A stretch of 33,220 bases of DNA from Thermoplasmata archaeon (GCA_021806295.1 JAJZXS010000033.1:1-33220), one strand, 5' to 3'; counted from the stretch's first letter, positions 14,900 to 29,009 are shown. Numbers and translations: made by a program. Notes: generated from the letters alone by a model not told the origin.

Positions 14900-16192
14900 A
14901 TGATAAATCCTTGGAGTTCATCACAGTATTTCGATTATGAAAAGTTGATCAGGGAATTTGGAATAGATAAACCGGATGACTATTTCGATTATTTTATGTT
15001 CCGTAGAAAACTTATATTCGGGCAGCGCGGGCTCGATTATATGGAATATGCAATAAAAAATGGCATGGAATTTAATGCTATGACAGGGTTGATGCCATCG
15101 GGCCATATGCACCTTGGAAATAAGCTCACCATAGACCAGATCATATATTTTCAGTCCCTCGGGGCCGAAGTGTATATTGCAGTAGCTGACCTTGAATCAT
15201 ATGCAACAAGAGGGATTAGTTTTGAAAAAGCACGTAAAATAGCTATCAATGAGTATATAGCCAATTATATATCCATGGGGTTGAAGCCATGCAAAATATA
15301 TTTCCAGTCAGAAAATTTTGATACGCAGAGTCTGGCTTTTATTCTTTCGAATGAAACAAATATGAATGAACTCAAGGCAATATATGGACTCAATGATTCG
15401 TCATCCATGCTGCATGTTAATTCACCTATAATACAGGCTGCTGATGTACTTCATACACAGATTAGGCATATGGGAGGGCCGAAACCCACAATTGTACCTG
15501 TTGGAGTTGACCAGGACCCCCATATCAGACTGATGCGCGACCTGGCAAAAAGGATGAGGATTTACAGCATTAAACCGGACCATGGAAAAATATCAGTTTT
15601 CATTAAAGGCTCAGATAATCCAGAAGGATATATTAACAATGCCATGGAAGAACTTTCGGCAAACGGCTACGAATGCACCCCGAACTATGAATACAGGGCT
15701 ATTTACATAAAAAATTCAACTGAAGAAGAAAAAATAAAAATCGATATGATTCTAGCTCACTTGGAAAGTGAGTTCAATGATTGCACATTCATCGAGCCCT
15801 CAGCCACATTCCAGAAACTGGAAACAGGCCTCAAGGGAGGCAAGATGTCATCCTCTGTTCCTGATTCGCTGATAAGCCTTAATGACCCTCCTGCCGATGC
15901 AACCAGAAAGATTAAACATGCTGTAACCGGTGGAAGACAGACGGTTGAAGAGCAGAGAAAACTGGGAGGAAATCCAGATATATGCCCTGTATTTGAACTC
16001 TACAAATACCATAGCAATGATGATAAATATGTCAGCAAGGTGTATGAGGAATGCACCGGTGGTGTAAGAATGTGCGGGGCATGCAAATCAGAGGCCGCCG
16101 AAAATATATCAAAATTTCTCCAAAATCTTGCTGAAAAGAAGGATGAATCACTGGGAAAAATGGATGATTACCTCATAAAGAGGTCATCCTGA
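14900..16192 (+). CDS. trpS: Tryptophanyl-tRNA synthetase
   Basis: This class Ic synthetase charges tRNA-Trp. The 430-residue protein is of the archaeal/eukaryotic type. Class I signatures are PSGHMHLGN (66-74, HIGH-equivalent) and KMSSS (315-319). Archaeal TrpRS blocks include NSPIIQAADVLHTQ, VPVGVDQDPHIRLMRDLA and DATRKIKHAVTGGRQTVEEQRKLGG, and a cysteine-bearing C-terminal segment GVRMCGACKSEA. The ATG at 14900 has GAAGG 3-4 nt upstream. The 5S rRNA gene ends about 70 nt before it. Its final 25 nt overlap, tail to tail, the 3' end of mtnA on the opposite strand. No tRNA-Trp gene is seen. Confidence 0.95.
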   Translation: MINPWSSSQYFDYEKLIREFGIDKPDDYFDYFMFRRKLIFGQRGLDYMEYAIKNGMEFNAMTGLMPSGHMHLGNKLTIDQIIYFQSLGAEVYIAVADLESYATRGISFEKARKIAINEYIANYISMGLKPCKIYFQSENFDTQSLAFILSNETNMNELKAIYGLNDSSSMLHVNSPIIQAADVLHTQIRHMGGPKPTIVPVGVDQDPHIRLMRDLAKRMRIYSIKPDHGKISVFIKGSDNPEGYINNAMEELSANGYECTPNYEYRAIYIKNSTEEEKIKIDMILAHLESEFNDCTFIEPSATFQKLETGLKGGKMSSSVPDSLISLNDPPADATRKIKHAVTGGRQTVEEQRKLGGNPDICPVFELYKYHSNDDKYVSKVYEECTGGVRMCGACKSEAAENISKFLQNLAEKKDESLGKMDDYLIKRSS

Positions 16193-17184
16193 ATAAGATT
16201 GTACAATTTTTTAAGTTCTTCAGGCCGGAATATCCCATATTCGGTGATAAATGCCGTAACGTATTCATGGGGCGTTACATCAAATGCTGGATTTTTAGCA
16301 TGTCCTTCCACAGGTCCTAGCCTTGAATTGTTAACCATGAGGACCTCATTTTCATCTCTCTCCTCTATGGGTATTCCATCTCCATTTTTCAGAGAGAAAT
16401 CAAACGTGCTTCCAGGAGCGGCAACGTAAAATGGTATATTATTTACCTTTGCAAGAACGGCTTTTTCGTATGTCCCTATCTTATTTGCAAAGTCCCCGTT
16501 GGCGGCTATCCTATCAGCACCAACAATAGCAAGGTCAATGTCCTTATGCTTCATAAAATGCCCTGCCGCATTATCGGCTATTATTGAATAATCTATTCCT
16601 TCCTGCTGAAGTTCCCATGCGGTGAGCTTTGCCCCCTGTAACCTCGGCCTTGTTTCATCCACATAAACAAATATTTTCTTTCCGGAATCGTGGGCAATTC
16701 TCATGGGTGCCAGGGCTGTCCCCCAGTCAACAACTGCCAGTGCACCTGCATTGCAGTGCGTCAGTATCCTGTCATCGGATTTTATTAGGCTATTGCCGTA
16801 TTCGCCGATCTTTCTGGACCTCTCAGTTATTTCCAGTGCATATCTTCTCGCCGCAGATTCCGAGAACTTATTTGCCTTCATATAATCTATTGCCTTGAAT
16901 AAATCGTATGCCGTGGGCCTTGAAGATGAAATAGTTTTGACAGATTTGTCCATATCTTCCTTATTTTTGAATGCCATTGCAAGCCCGTATGCAGCTGTAA
17001 CCCCTATGGCAGGGGCACCGCGGACGACCATATTTTTTATCGCATAATAAATATCATCGCTATTTTTTGCGGTGTATATCTCAATAGATTCCGGAATTTT
17101 TCTCTGATCAATCAGTTTAACCTGATTATCCTCATACCAAACTGCGAGAATTGATCTTGATTCTCCATTTATGTTGACTTTCAT
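16168..17184 (-). CDS. mtnA: S-methyl-5-thioribose-1-phosphate isomerase
   Basis: MtnA isomerises methylthioribose-1-phosphate to methylthioribulose-1-phosphate in methionine salvage. The 338-residue protein has RGAPAIG (55-61), THCNAGALA with catalytic Cys144, DETRPRLQGAKLTAWEL, and GADRIAANGD with Asp224. The Cys-Asp spacing of 80 equals that of the Bacillus enzyme (Cys160/Asp240). NKIGTYEKA and FDVTPHEYVTAFITE complete the family pattern. This set favours MtnA over eIF2B or ribose-1,5-bisphosphate isomerase paralogues. Later pathway genes are absent here. A phosphorylase acting on MTA or methylthioinosine would be needed upstream; the probable MTA deaminase at 4.9-6.2 kb fits the inosine branch. 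Confidence 0.93.
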   Translation of the reverse strand: MKVNINGESRSILAVWYEDNQVKLIDQRKIPESIEIYTAKNSDDIYYAIKNMVVRGAPAIGVTAAYGLAMAFKNKEDMDKSVKTISSSRPTAYDLFKAIDYMKANKFSESAARRYALEITERSRKIGEYGNSLIKSDDRILTHCNAGALAVVDWGTALAPMRIAHDSGKKIFVYVDETRPRLQGAKLTAWELQQEGIDYSIIADNAAGHFMKHKDIDLAIVGADRIAANGDFANKIGTYEKAVLAKVNNIPFYVAAPGSTFDFSLKNGDGIPIEERDENEVLMVNNSRLGPVEGHAKNPAFDVTPHEYVTAFITEYGIFRPEELKKLYNLIQDDLFMR

Positions 17185-17333
17185 TATGGAATATAATTGG
17201 AAAAGATATTAAATTTTTCATGGGAATTGATAATGTAACTTTCAAAAAACTAAAACTTTAAAATACTATTTAGTAATATCATTACACAACAAAAGTTATA
17301 TCTTTCAAAGAAATATAGCTGACTACATATTAT

Positions 17334-17407
17334 GGGTCCGTAGCTCAGCTAGGTAGAGCGTCTGGCTTTTAACCAGGCGGTCAGGGGTTCAAACCCCCTC
17401 GGACCCG
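17334..17407 (+). tRNA. tRNA-Lys (TTT)
   Basis: The cloverleaf is complete. The acceptor GGGTCCG pairs with CGGACCC, the D-stem is GCTC/GAGC, and the anticodon stem TCTGG/CCAGG encloses CTTTTAA (anticodon TTT). The T-arm is AGGGG-TTCAAAC-CCCCT and the discriminator is G. No CCA is encoded and there is no intron. A TATA-like AAATATAGC lies about 20 nt upstream. The gene ends only 13 nt before the rpoH start codon, so a shared primary transcript with the RNAP operon is possible. Confidence 0.97.
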
Positions 17408-17420
17408 TTTAGGTGAAAAT

Positions 17421-17681
17421 ATGAGCAAGTTCAATGTGCTAGAGCACGAAATTGTGCCAGAACACCATCTGGTTCCAGTGGAAGAGGAGGAAAGCGTTTT
17501 AAGCAGGCTTAATGTGACTAAGGATGATCTGCCTAAAATCGGCATAAATGATCCAACTATCAAGGCCTTGGAGGAAATCCATGGAAAACTTGATCCCGGC
17601 AGAATAATTAAAATTATCCGGAAGAGCCCCACAGCAGGGTATTATGAGTATTATAGAGTTATTGTAAAGAGTGTGATATAA
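17421..17681 (+). CDS. rpoH: DNA-directed RNA polymerase subunit H (Rpo5)
   Basis: This is the archaeal counterpart of the C-terminal domain of eukaryotic RPB5, part of the RNAP jaw. The 86-residue protein starts MSKFNVLEHEIVPEHHLVP and contains LPKIGINDPTIKALEEIHGKLDPGRIIKIIRKS and the terminal YYRVIVK, all characteristic. AGGTGA lies 5 nt before the ATG. It is the first protein gene of the rpoH-B-A1-A2-nusA operon; its stop codon is immediately followed by the rpoB ATG (TAAATG). Confidence 0.97.
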   Translation: MSKFNVLEHEIVPEHHLVPVEEEESVLSRLNVTKDDLPKIGINDPTIKALEEIHGKLDPGRIIKIIRKSPTAGYYEYYRVIVKSVI

Positions 17682-20600
17682 ATGAATCCTATTTTAGATG
17701 CGTTTTTTAAATCAGAAAGTGTTGTTAATTACCAGATAGACTCCATGAATTATTTTTATGCTTCCAGGAATAACCCGGACAGCATAATGCAGCAAATTGT
17801 AGATGAGACAAAAATATCTGACGATGCAACACCGGGAGTTATAGAGCTTGACCCATCGAAAACAAGGGGAAAGGACATAAAGATATATTTTGGAAGGGAT
17901 AGGGAAAATGGAAAGGCCACAGGAGACCCAACAATATGGGTAGAAAAACCTGAAATCAAAGAAGCTTCCGGCGCATCAAACCAAATCACCCCTCAGGAGG
18001 CAAGGCTCAGGGACCTGAATTACATGGCCCCGATTATATTGCGGCTCCGCATAGTCGAGGACGGAATAGAGAGGGATGCCAGCACTATAAAGATCGGGGA
18101 AATCCCCGTAATGGTAAGATCAAAAATATGTACACTTTCAGAACAGAATCTTGACCTGTACATAGAAAAGAATAATGGTCCTATTGATGAAACCAGGGAG
18201 GAAAAGCTCAGGTATGTTGATGAGGATCCAACAGACCCTGGAGGTTATTTTATTATAGGGGGTTCAGAGAGGGTTATTGTCTCCCTTGAAGATCTGGCAC
18301 CAAATAAGATTCTTGTTGAATATGAGGAGAAGTATGACTCTAGGCTTGAAGTTGCAAAAATATTTTCACAGAAAAGTGGATTCAGGGCACTCATATCCCT
18401 GGAAAAGGGTAGTGATGGAATCATAAATGTCTCAATACCCACAGTTGCAGGAACTGTTCCTCTGGTAATACTGATGAAGGCTCTGGGAATAGACAAAGAT
18501 GTGGATGTCCATGATGCCATATTTTCAGATCCGAGGATGGACCCTTTAATTTATGCGAATATAGAGGATTCCAAAAATCCAAAAGTGTTGCCACCAAACG
18601 GCGTCAATAACAGTGAGGATGCACTTTCATATCTTGAAAAAAGATTTGCCGCAGGACAGGCAAAGGAGTTCAGGGATAAGAAAATTACACAGATGCTTGA
18701 CAGGGCACTTCTCCCACATCTTGGAGATGAGGTTTCTGACAGGTTGAAGAAGGCCATATACCTGGGAAGGATGGCAAGGTCATTGCTTGAACTTAACCTT
18801 GGCATGAGGCACGTGGACGACAAGGATCATTATGCAAATAAAAGAATAAAGCTATCAGGGGACCTTCTTGATGAACTTTTCAGAAATGCTTTCCAGTCTG
18901 TGATGAAAGATTTAAAATACCAGCTGGAAAAGACATATAATAAGAAAAGAGGCATAAGGCTCAGACCTGCTGTTAGACAGGATTTGCTTACCCAGAAAAT
19001 TCTGCATTCCATGGCAACTGGAAACTGGATAGGTGGACGTACAGGAGTTTCACAGCTTCTTGATAGAACTTCCAATATGTCAACGCTGAGCCATCTGAGA
19101 AGGATTATTTCACCGCTGACAAGGTCGCAGCCACATTTTGAGGCAAGAGACCTTCATCCAACGCAGTGGGGCAGAATTTGCCCAAACGAGACGCCTGAAG
19201 GCCAGAACTGTGGCCTGGTGAAAAATGCATCTCTGATTATCAATGTAACACAGGGGATTGACCCGGATATTGTCCTTGAAGAGCTTAGGGGAATGAATAT
19301 TTATGATGTAACAAAGGAGGAAGCATCCGGGAGGGTATACCTCAATGGAGATTTCATAGGGTACCACGATGACCCTGCGATACTTGCAGAGACTGTAAGG
19401 AACCTGAGAAGGTCTGGAAAACTATCAAACGAGGTCAATGTCAAGTTTGATTCAAACACAAATGAAGTGATAATAAACTGTGACCGTGGGCGGTTGAGGC
19501 GGCCATTATTTGTTGTACGTGATGGTAAAACTGTTCTGAATGAAGAAATGCTTGAAAAGCTCCGTATGGGAGAATACACTGTAAATGACCTTATTTCAGA
19601 GGGTGCAATAGAATGGCTGGATGCAGAAGAGGAGGAAAACGCCTATATTTCAGTATTCCCATTTGAATTCCCTGAAAACTGTCCACATTGTGGCAAGGTG
19701 CTTTACAGGAATAATGTTACATGGGTAAACCCGGGATCAGATGATGTTGTCCTGGAATGCGATGAATGCCATTCCCATTTCAGGGGAATCAACCAAATTT
19801 CAAAGGACCATACACACTGTGAAATAGATGCATCAATGATACTTGGGGTTGTTGCATCACTTATTCCGTATCCTGAACATAACTCATCACCGAGAATTAC
19901 CATTGCTTCTGCAATGATAAAACAGTCCATTGGAATTCCACAGGCCAATTTCAGAATAAGGACAGATACCAGAGGGCATCTGCTTCACTATCCCCAGATA
20001 CCGCTTGTTACAACAAAGGTTATGGATTTCATAAGATACAGGAGAAAACCTGCAGGCCAGAACTTCGTTGTTGCCATAGTATCATACCACGGATATAACA
20101 TGCAGGATGCAATTATCATGAATAAGGCATCCATAGAGAGAGGACTGGGAAGAAGCTCATTCTTCAGAACATATACAGCAGAGGAAAGAAGATACCCTGG
20201 CGGACAGGAGGACAGGTTCGAAATCCCCAGCCATGACGTTCTGGGGGCAAGGGCAGAGGATTATTACAAGAATCTTGATGAAAATGGTGTCATATTCCCA
20301 GAATCAAAGGTTGAGGGTTCTGATGTACTTGTGGGAAAAACCTCCCCGCCAAGGTTCCTTGAGGAGGATAATGCGGATAAGCTCGGCCCTCTAAGAAGGA
20401 GAGAATCATCAGTAACAGTCAGGCCTACAGAATCCGGATATGTTGATAATGTATTTCTTACTGTGTCGGAGAGCAATAGCAGGATAATCAAGGTTAAGGT
20501 CAGGAGCGATAGGATACCCCAGCCCGGAGATAAATTCGCATCAAGGCATGGACAGAAAGGAGTTATAGGACATGTTGTACCACAGGAAGATATGCCATTC

Positions 20601-21265
20601 AATGAGGATGGAATTATTCCTGATTTACTGTTCAATCCACATTCAGTACCTTCAAGAATGACACTGGGACACGTGCTGGAGATGATGGGGGCAAAAGTTG
20701 CAACCATGAGCGGGGACAATATAGATTCCACCATATTCGATGGCGAGCCAGAGAGAAGCCTCAGAGAACAGCTCAAGAAATACGGTTTCCGTGAATCCGG
20801 AAATGAGGTTATGTACGACGGAATTACAGGAAAGAAATTTGACGTTGACATATTCATGGGTGTAATATATTACCAGAAACTGCACCATATGGTTGCAAGC
20901 AAATTCCATGCAAGGTCCAGAGGGCCAGTGCAGATACTTACAAGACAGCCAACAGAGGGAAGATCCAGGCAGGGAGGACTTAGATTCGGAGAAATGGAGA
21001 GAGATACCCTTATCGCACACGGCGCTTCCATGGTCATAAAAGACCGTTTGCTGGATCAGAGTGACGGGACAATACTCTATGTCTGTGGAAACCCTGCCTG
21101 CGGGCATATAGCAATATATGATTTCAGAAAGGGTACATTGAGATGCCCTGTATGCGGAAATACGGGCAATATATATCCTATTGAAACCAGTTATGCGTTT
21201 AAATTGATGAGGGATGAATTGAGTTCCATGGGAATTGTAATGAGGCTAGAGCTGGGTGATATGAA

Positions 21266-21269
<4 letters not shown>
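17682..21269 (+). CDS. rpoB: DNA-directed RNA polymerase subunit B (undivided Rpo2)
   Basis: This is the large catalytic subunit B as a single 1195-residue chain, unlike the split B''/B' of many methanogens and haloarchaea. Blocks seen include [14 protein letters not shown], the fork region [35 protein letters not shown], the active-centre [11 protein letters not shown], and [31 protein letters not shown] in two adjacent parts. A C-terminal zinc site has Cys1135, 1140, 1155 and 1158. A further CPHC/CDEC quartet lies at 667/670 and 693/696, close to where split subunits divide. It is joined to rpoA1 by a 4-nt ATGA overlap. Confidence 0.98.
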
Positions 21270-25446
<4,177 letters not shown>

Positions 25447-25455
25447 GGGGATACC

Positions 25456-25887
25456 ATGAATGAGATAACACTGGATAACCAGACAATAGGATTTATAAAA
25501 TTATTTGAGAGCTATACCAGAACAAATGTGTTCGAGTGCCTTGAAAACGAGGAAATGGTACTATTCGTTGTTGGAGAGCATAAACTTGCGGAGATATTTA
25601 AAAAACACGAGAATATAATTACTGACCTGAAGGCAAAGATAAACAAAAGAATAGTCATGGCAGAATTTTCCCCTGACCTTCTCACATTTACAAAAAACCT
25701 CTTTTACAGATATGTTGTAAATGAAATAAACCTGGTATGGAAAGACAATGTAACCAATATATTCATAGGCATAGCACCGGAAAATATCGGAAAGGCAATA
25801 GGCAAGGATAGCCGCAACATCAAATTAATGCGTGATGCCATTTCAAGGTATTTCAAAATCAAGAACGTTATTATAAAACAGAGATAA
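25456..25887 (+). CDS. nusA: Archaeal transcription factor NusA
   Basis: Archaeal NusA consists essentially of two KH RNA-binding domains and lacks the bacterial RNAP-binding and S1 parts. The 143-residue protein fits this. The second KH domain contains IGIAPENIGKAIGKDSRNIK with its G-K-x-x-R loop. The start lies 9 nt after the rpoA2 stop and is preceded by AAGGGGAT. The gene ends the RNAP operon; L30e, S12, S7 and EF-2 genes, which follow in many euryarchaea, are absent. T-rich stretches at 25914-25931 may terminate the transcript against the convergent permease. Confidence 0.95.
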   Translation: MNEITLDNQTIGFIKLFESYTRTNVFECLENEEMVLFVVGEHKLAEIFKKHENIITDLKAKINKRIVMAEFSPDLLTFTKNLFYRYVVNEINLVWKDNVTNIFIGIAPENIGKAIGKDSRNIKLMRDAISRYFKIKNVIIKQR

Positions 25888-26005
25888 GTATATATTCCAA
25901 TATGCATGTTATGCTTTTTACACTTCCTTTTATAATCTAAAACATTATTTTTATAATATAAGGATATATTATTTAAAAAAAATTTATTGCTTAAAAATTA
26001 TAATA

Positions 26006-27751
26006 TTATTTCCCCCCTGCCGCTGATACATCCTCCTCAGGTATGTACTGTGTTCCAGAGTCTATTATATCCCTTATTTCATCTGTTTTATATCCAGATT
26101 TTATGGATATCAGGTAGAATATTATGGCAACTATTATTACAACCACGAAATCATAGGGATACGGTATTGTATTTGTTCCTCCATAGTCTCCTTCCCCCAG
26201 GTACGATAAGAGTGTAAGTACCAGTATGAAAGCAGGGACCCACCATCCGGCCTTTATATTCACTTTTGTAAATACATTCTCAACTTTATGGGATGCCAGT
26301 ATTATAAGGTATATAACTATTCCAAGGAATATGGCTATTGCAAGATACGGTATTGTAGGCCATCCTGACCAGTACACAATCAGAGTTGCACCTACAAATG
26401 CTATGGGTGCAAGTATTTTTGCATATGGGAGGGTAAATGGCCTTTTTAGCTCATCAGCCTCCTTTCTGAACACCATAAGGGCAGACCCTCCGACTATATA
26501 TGTGAATGCAGTTGCGCCTGTTATAAGACCTACCAGTGCATACCAGCTTGGGAATGGAGCCAGGAATATCAATCCTATGATCACAGAAATTATAATGGGC
26601 AGAACTGGAACCCTTGTTTTCTTGCTAACGTAGGAAAGCTGTTTCGGGAAGTAACCAATTTCGGATAACCCGAACAGGGTCCTTGTAGATGTTCCTGCAT
26701 AGACATTAAGTGTTCCTGCAGGTGATACGTAAGCATCGGCATAAAGCACATATGTCAGCACAACAAGGGCAAATATTCCAGATGTTTTTGCCAGAAATGC
26801 GAATGGTGCGGCTACAACTCCAGATGCGTATGCTGACGGGGAGCTTGACACAAGTCCAAACCAGCCTCCGGCTGCAGCAAGTTTAGTGGGGTTTATAGCC
26901 CCGATAAAAACTACCTGAAGCAGAACGTATACAACTATTCCAGTTAACACCGAAAATACTGTGGCACGGGGTATTGATTTCTGTGGTGTTTTTGCCTCTC
27001 CTCCATAATCCAGAGCCTGTCTGAATCCCAGGAAAGAGAATACGATACCATCAGTAGACACAGCCTCAAATATAGTTGCAGTGTTATTCCCGGGAAGGAA
27101 GCCACCAAGCGCAGGAGTAGTGAAATTGGGTGTGTGGAATACCAGGAATGCGAGCATGACAATTGTTATGGATGGAATTATAAGTTTCCACCATGTCATT
27201 CCTGTATTGGTCTTTCCCATGATTCTGACACCTGCGTAGTTCAGTGCGAAGAAGGCAACTATGAGTATTCCCGCAAGTACTATTCCTAGACCTGTAAGAA
27301 GTGCAACAGTTGAAGACGGGTCAAGTGGATTTGGAGCACTGTAGGATAAACCCTTCACATATGAACTTGCATAGGTTATTACAGCCTCTGCCTCTACTGC
27401 GGGAACCGATACAGCGGAAAGGAAATATGTCCATCCGAAGAATAGCCCCGCAACCCCTCCATGGGAGTAATGACCGTACCTGCTAATTGCACCGGTTCTC
27501 GGTATCATACCACCAAGCTCAGCATAAACCAGGGCTATGAATAAAACAAGCACACCACCTATAAGCCACGAGAGTATGGCGGCCGGTCCGGTTGTTGCTG
27601 CTGAAGCAGCTGCTGCAAACAACCATCCTGATCCGATTATCCCTCCTAGACTCAAAAAATAGAGATCCCACGTGTTTAAAGCCTTTTTTAATTTTCTGTC
27701 CTGGCTTTTACTATTAGCTATAACATCTTTTTCTGATTCAAAATCAGCCAT
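26006..27751 (-). CDS. APC-family amino acid permease (long form)
   Basis: This amino acid/polyamine transporter of the APC superfamily has 581 residues from the ATG at 27751 and about 14 hydrophobic helices. TM1 carries LGGIIGSGWLFA, the glycine-rich substrate/ion site. AELGGMIPRTGAISRY follows TM2, and DYGGEAKTPQKSIPRA is the conserved cytoplasmic loop after TM6. A TATA element 20-29 nt before this ATG implies a leaderless mRNA. The longer open frame back to 27877 would add 42 residues lying upstream of that promoter and is rejected. The C-terminal tail is hydrophilic (DSGTQYIPEEDVSAAGGK). The substrate is unknown. Confidence 0.9.
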   Translation of the reverse strand: MADFESEKDVIANSKSQDRKLKKALNTWDLYFLSLGGIIGSGWLFAAAASAATTGPAAILSWLIGGVLVLFIALVYAELGGMIPRTGAISRYGHYSHGGVAGLFFGWTYFLSAVSVPAVEAEAVITYASSYVKGLSYSAPNPLDPSSTVALLTGLGIVLAGILIVAFFALNYAGVRIMGKTNTGMTWWKLIIPSITIVMLAFLVFHTPNFTTPALGGFLPGNNTATIFEAVSTDGIVFSFLGFRQALDYGGEAKTPQKSIPRATVFSVLTGIVVYVLLQVVFIGAINPTKLAAAGGWFGLVSSSPSAYASGVVAAPFAFLAKTSGIFALVVLTYVLYADAYVSPAGTLNVYAGTSTRTLFGLSEIGYFPKQLSYVSKKTRVPVLPIIISVIIGLIFLAPFPSWYALVGLITGATAFTYIVGGSALMVFRKEADELKRPFTLPYAKILAPIAFVGATLIVYWSGWPTIPYLAIAIFLGIVIYLIILASHKVENVFTKVNIKAGWWVPAFILVLTLLSYLGEGDYGGTNTIPYPYDFVVVIIVAIIFYLISIKSGYKTDEIRDIIDSGTQYIPEEDVSAAGGK

Positions 27752-27770
27752 ATGTGAATATATAGCAGAT

Positions 27771-27780
27771 ATATTTAAAT
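27771..27780 (-). promoter_or_regulatory. TATA box of the long APC permease
   Basis: On the minus strand ATTTAAATAT lies 20-29 nt upstream of the ATG at 27751. It supports that start and a leaderless transcript. Confidence 0.5.
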
Positions 27781-27885
27781 TTTTCTTAACAGATATCAGA
27801 TATATACACAGTAAAGTATGTATTTCCCGAAAGTTTTTCATAAATCCATTTTCTGTAATCCCCAAAAACCTGTTCATAATTGATT

Positions 27886-27896
27886 ATATTTATATG
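27886..27896 (+). promoter_or_regulatory. TATA box of the aIF1A-RIO1-PNO1 operon
   Basis: ATATTTATATG lies 27-37 nt before the aIF1A ATG at 27923, predicting a leader of only a few bases. Confidence 0.45.
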
Positions 27897-27922
27897 AGTG
27901 GATATGATTATGTAATATACAT

Positions 27923-28255
27923 ATGGTTGATAAAGAAGAGGACAATGGAGAAAATATTACGAGGGTTATTACGCCCAATAAGAGAAAGGGAGAAATATAC
28001 GGCATAGTTGAAAAATTATCCGGGGCCTCCAGGTTAACGGTTATGTGCGAGGATGGCTCCACAAGAAACTGCAGGATACCGGGAAAAATGAAAAAAAGAA
28101 TGTGGATAAGGGAAGGCGACCTTGTCATAGTAAAGCCATGGGATTTCCAGGATGAAAAGGGCGATATAGTATACAGATATACCAGAACCCAGGCGATGTA
28201 CCTGAGCAGAAACAGGATGCTGCCGGAAATAATAGATGTATTCAATGAACGATAA
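27923..28255 (+). CDS. eif1A: Translation initiation factor aIF1A
   Basis: aIF1A binds the 30S A site and helps recruit initiator tRNA and mRNA. The 110-residue protein is a single S1-like OB fold with the typical GEIYGIVEKLSGASRLTVMCEDG, CRIPGKMKKRMWIREGDLVIV and KGDIVYRYTRTQAMYLSR segments. It is the first gene of an operon with RIO1 kinase and the PNO1/Dim2 homolog; its last 20 nt overlap the RIO1 start region. Initiator tRNA-Met lies 1.35 kb downstream on the same strand. Confidence 0.97.
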   Translation: MVDKEEDNGENITRVITPNKRKGEIYGIVEKLSGASRLTVMCEDGSTRNCRIPGKMKKRMWIREGDLVIVKPWDFQDEKGDIVYRYTRTQAMYLSRNRMLPEIIDVFNER

Positions 28256-29009
28256 AAGTGCACTGAAGCAGTTAATTGAATCGGATGAATTTTCAAACAG
28301 GCTAAATCTTGACAGAAAAACCTATGGGCTCGTATTCGATAGAAGGACGCTTAATGCAATTTATGAGGTTATAAAAAAATATGATATAGATTATATTGAC
28401 TTTCCAATATCAAGTGGGAAAGAATCGCTTATCTTCAACGTAAAGCTTAAAAGCAGGGAAACAAGGGCATTGAAAATATATAAAATGTCAACGTTGAAAT
28501 TTTCCAATACTATGGAATACATAAAGGGTGATTACAGATTTGATAAGGAGAGGATAAACAGATCAAATGTTGTATATGTATGGGCACAGAAAGAGTACAC
28601 AAACCTCGAAGGCCTCAGGGAGGCTGGCATAAATGCACCAAAACCCTATGGATTTTACAGGAATATACTTCTCATGTCATATCTAGGAACTTCTAGGGGG
28701 CCTGCACCACAAATAAAGGATTTGCAGGAGGGTTTTAACGAGATATATGAGAAGCTCAGAAAGTCCATGTGGCTTATGTACAATAAAGCCGGGATAGTCC
28801 ATGCTGATCTCAGTGAGTATAACATACTTTATTACAGAAAAAACCCATACATTATAGATGTGGGGCAGTCTGTTTCAATCAAACATCCGATGGCAGCAAC
28901 ATTTCTTGAAAGAGATATAAAAAATATAGTTTCATTCTTTTCAAAAAAAGGTGTAAACTGCAGCGTAGACGAATTGTATAATCATATTAAAGGTGATATA
29001 ATTGCTTGA
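28236..29009 (+). CDS. rio1: RIO-family serine kinase, RIO1 type
   Basis: RIO1 is an atypical ATPase/kinase needed for late small-subunit maturation. The 257-residue protein has the phosphate-binding STGKE-like motif as SSGKESLIFNV (59-69), LKIYKMSTLKFS, the catalytic loop VHADLSEYNILYY with Asp191 and Asn196, and the metal-binding IDVGQSV with Asp208. It lacks the N-terminal winged helix of RIO2, so RIO1 is preferred. Two starts are possible: ATG at 28236 (20-nt overlap with aIF1A) or ATG at 28245 (11-nt overlap); neither has a strong Shine-Dalgarno. The 3' end overlaps the PNO1 start by 8 nt. Confidence 0.95.
   Translation: MYSMNDKSALKQLIESDEFSNRLNLDRKTYGLVFDRRTLNAIYEVIKKYDIDYIDFPISSGKESLIFNVKLKSRETRALKIYKMSTLKFSNTMEYIKGDYRFDKERINRSNVVYVWAQKEYTNLEGLREAGINAPKPYGFYRNILLMSYLGTSRGPAPQIKDLQEGFNEIYEKLRKSMWLMYNKAGIVHADLSEYNILYYRKNPYIIDVGQSVSIKHPMAATFLERDIKNIVSFFSKKGVNCSVDELYNHIKGDIIA

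Noticed and set aside
16168-17184. Ribose-1,5-bisphosphate isomerase or eIF2B subunit
   Set aside because: RGAPAIG, the Cys144/Asp224 pair at exact MtnA spacing and the DETRPRLQGAKLTAWEL block point to MtnA.
20264-20857. 197-codon open frame on the minus strand inside rpoB
   Set aside because: It is a shadow of the rpoB coding strand: serine/leucine-rich, with no motif, promoter or ribosome-binding site. The same holds for other long antisense frames in rpoA1, rpoA2 and hemL.
27752-27877. 42-residue N-terminal extension of the long APC permease
   Set aside because: It lies upstream of a well-placed TATA box for the ATG at 27751, runs against the divergent aIF1A promoter region, and is not needed by the family.
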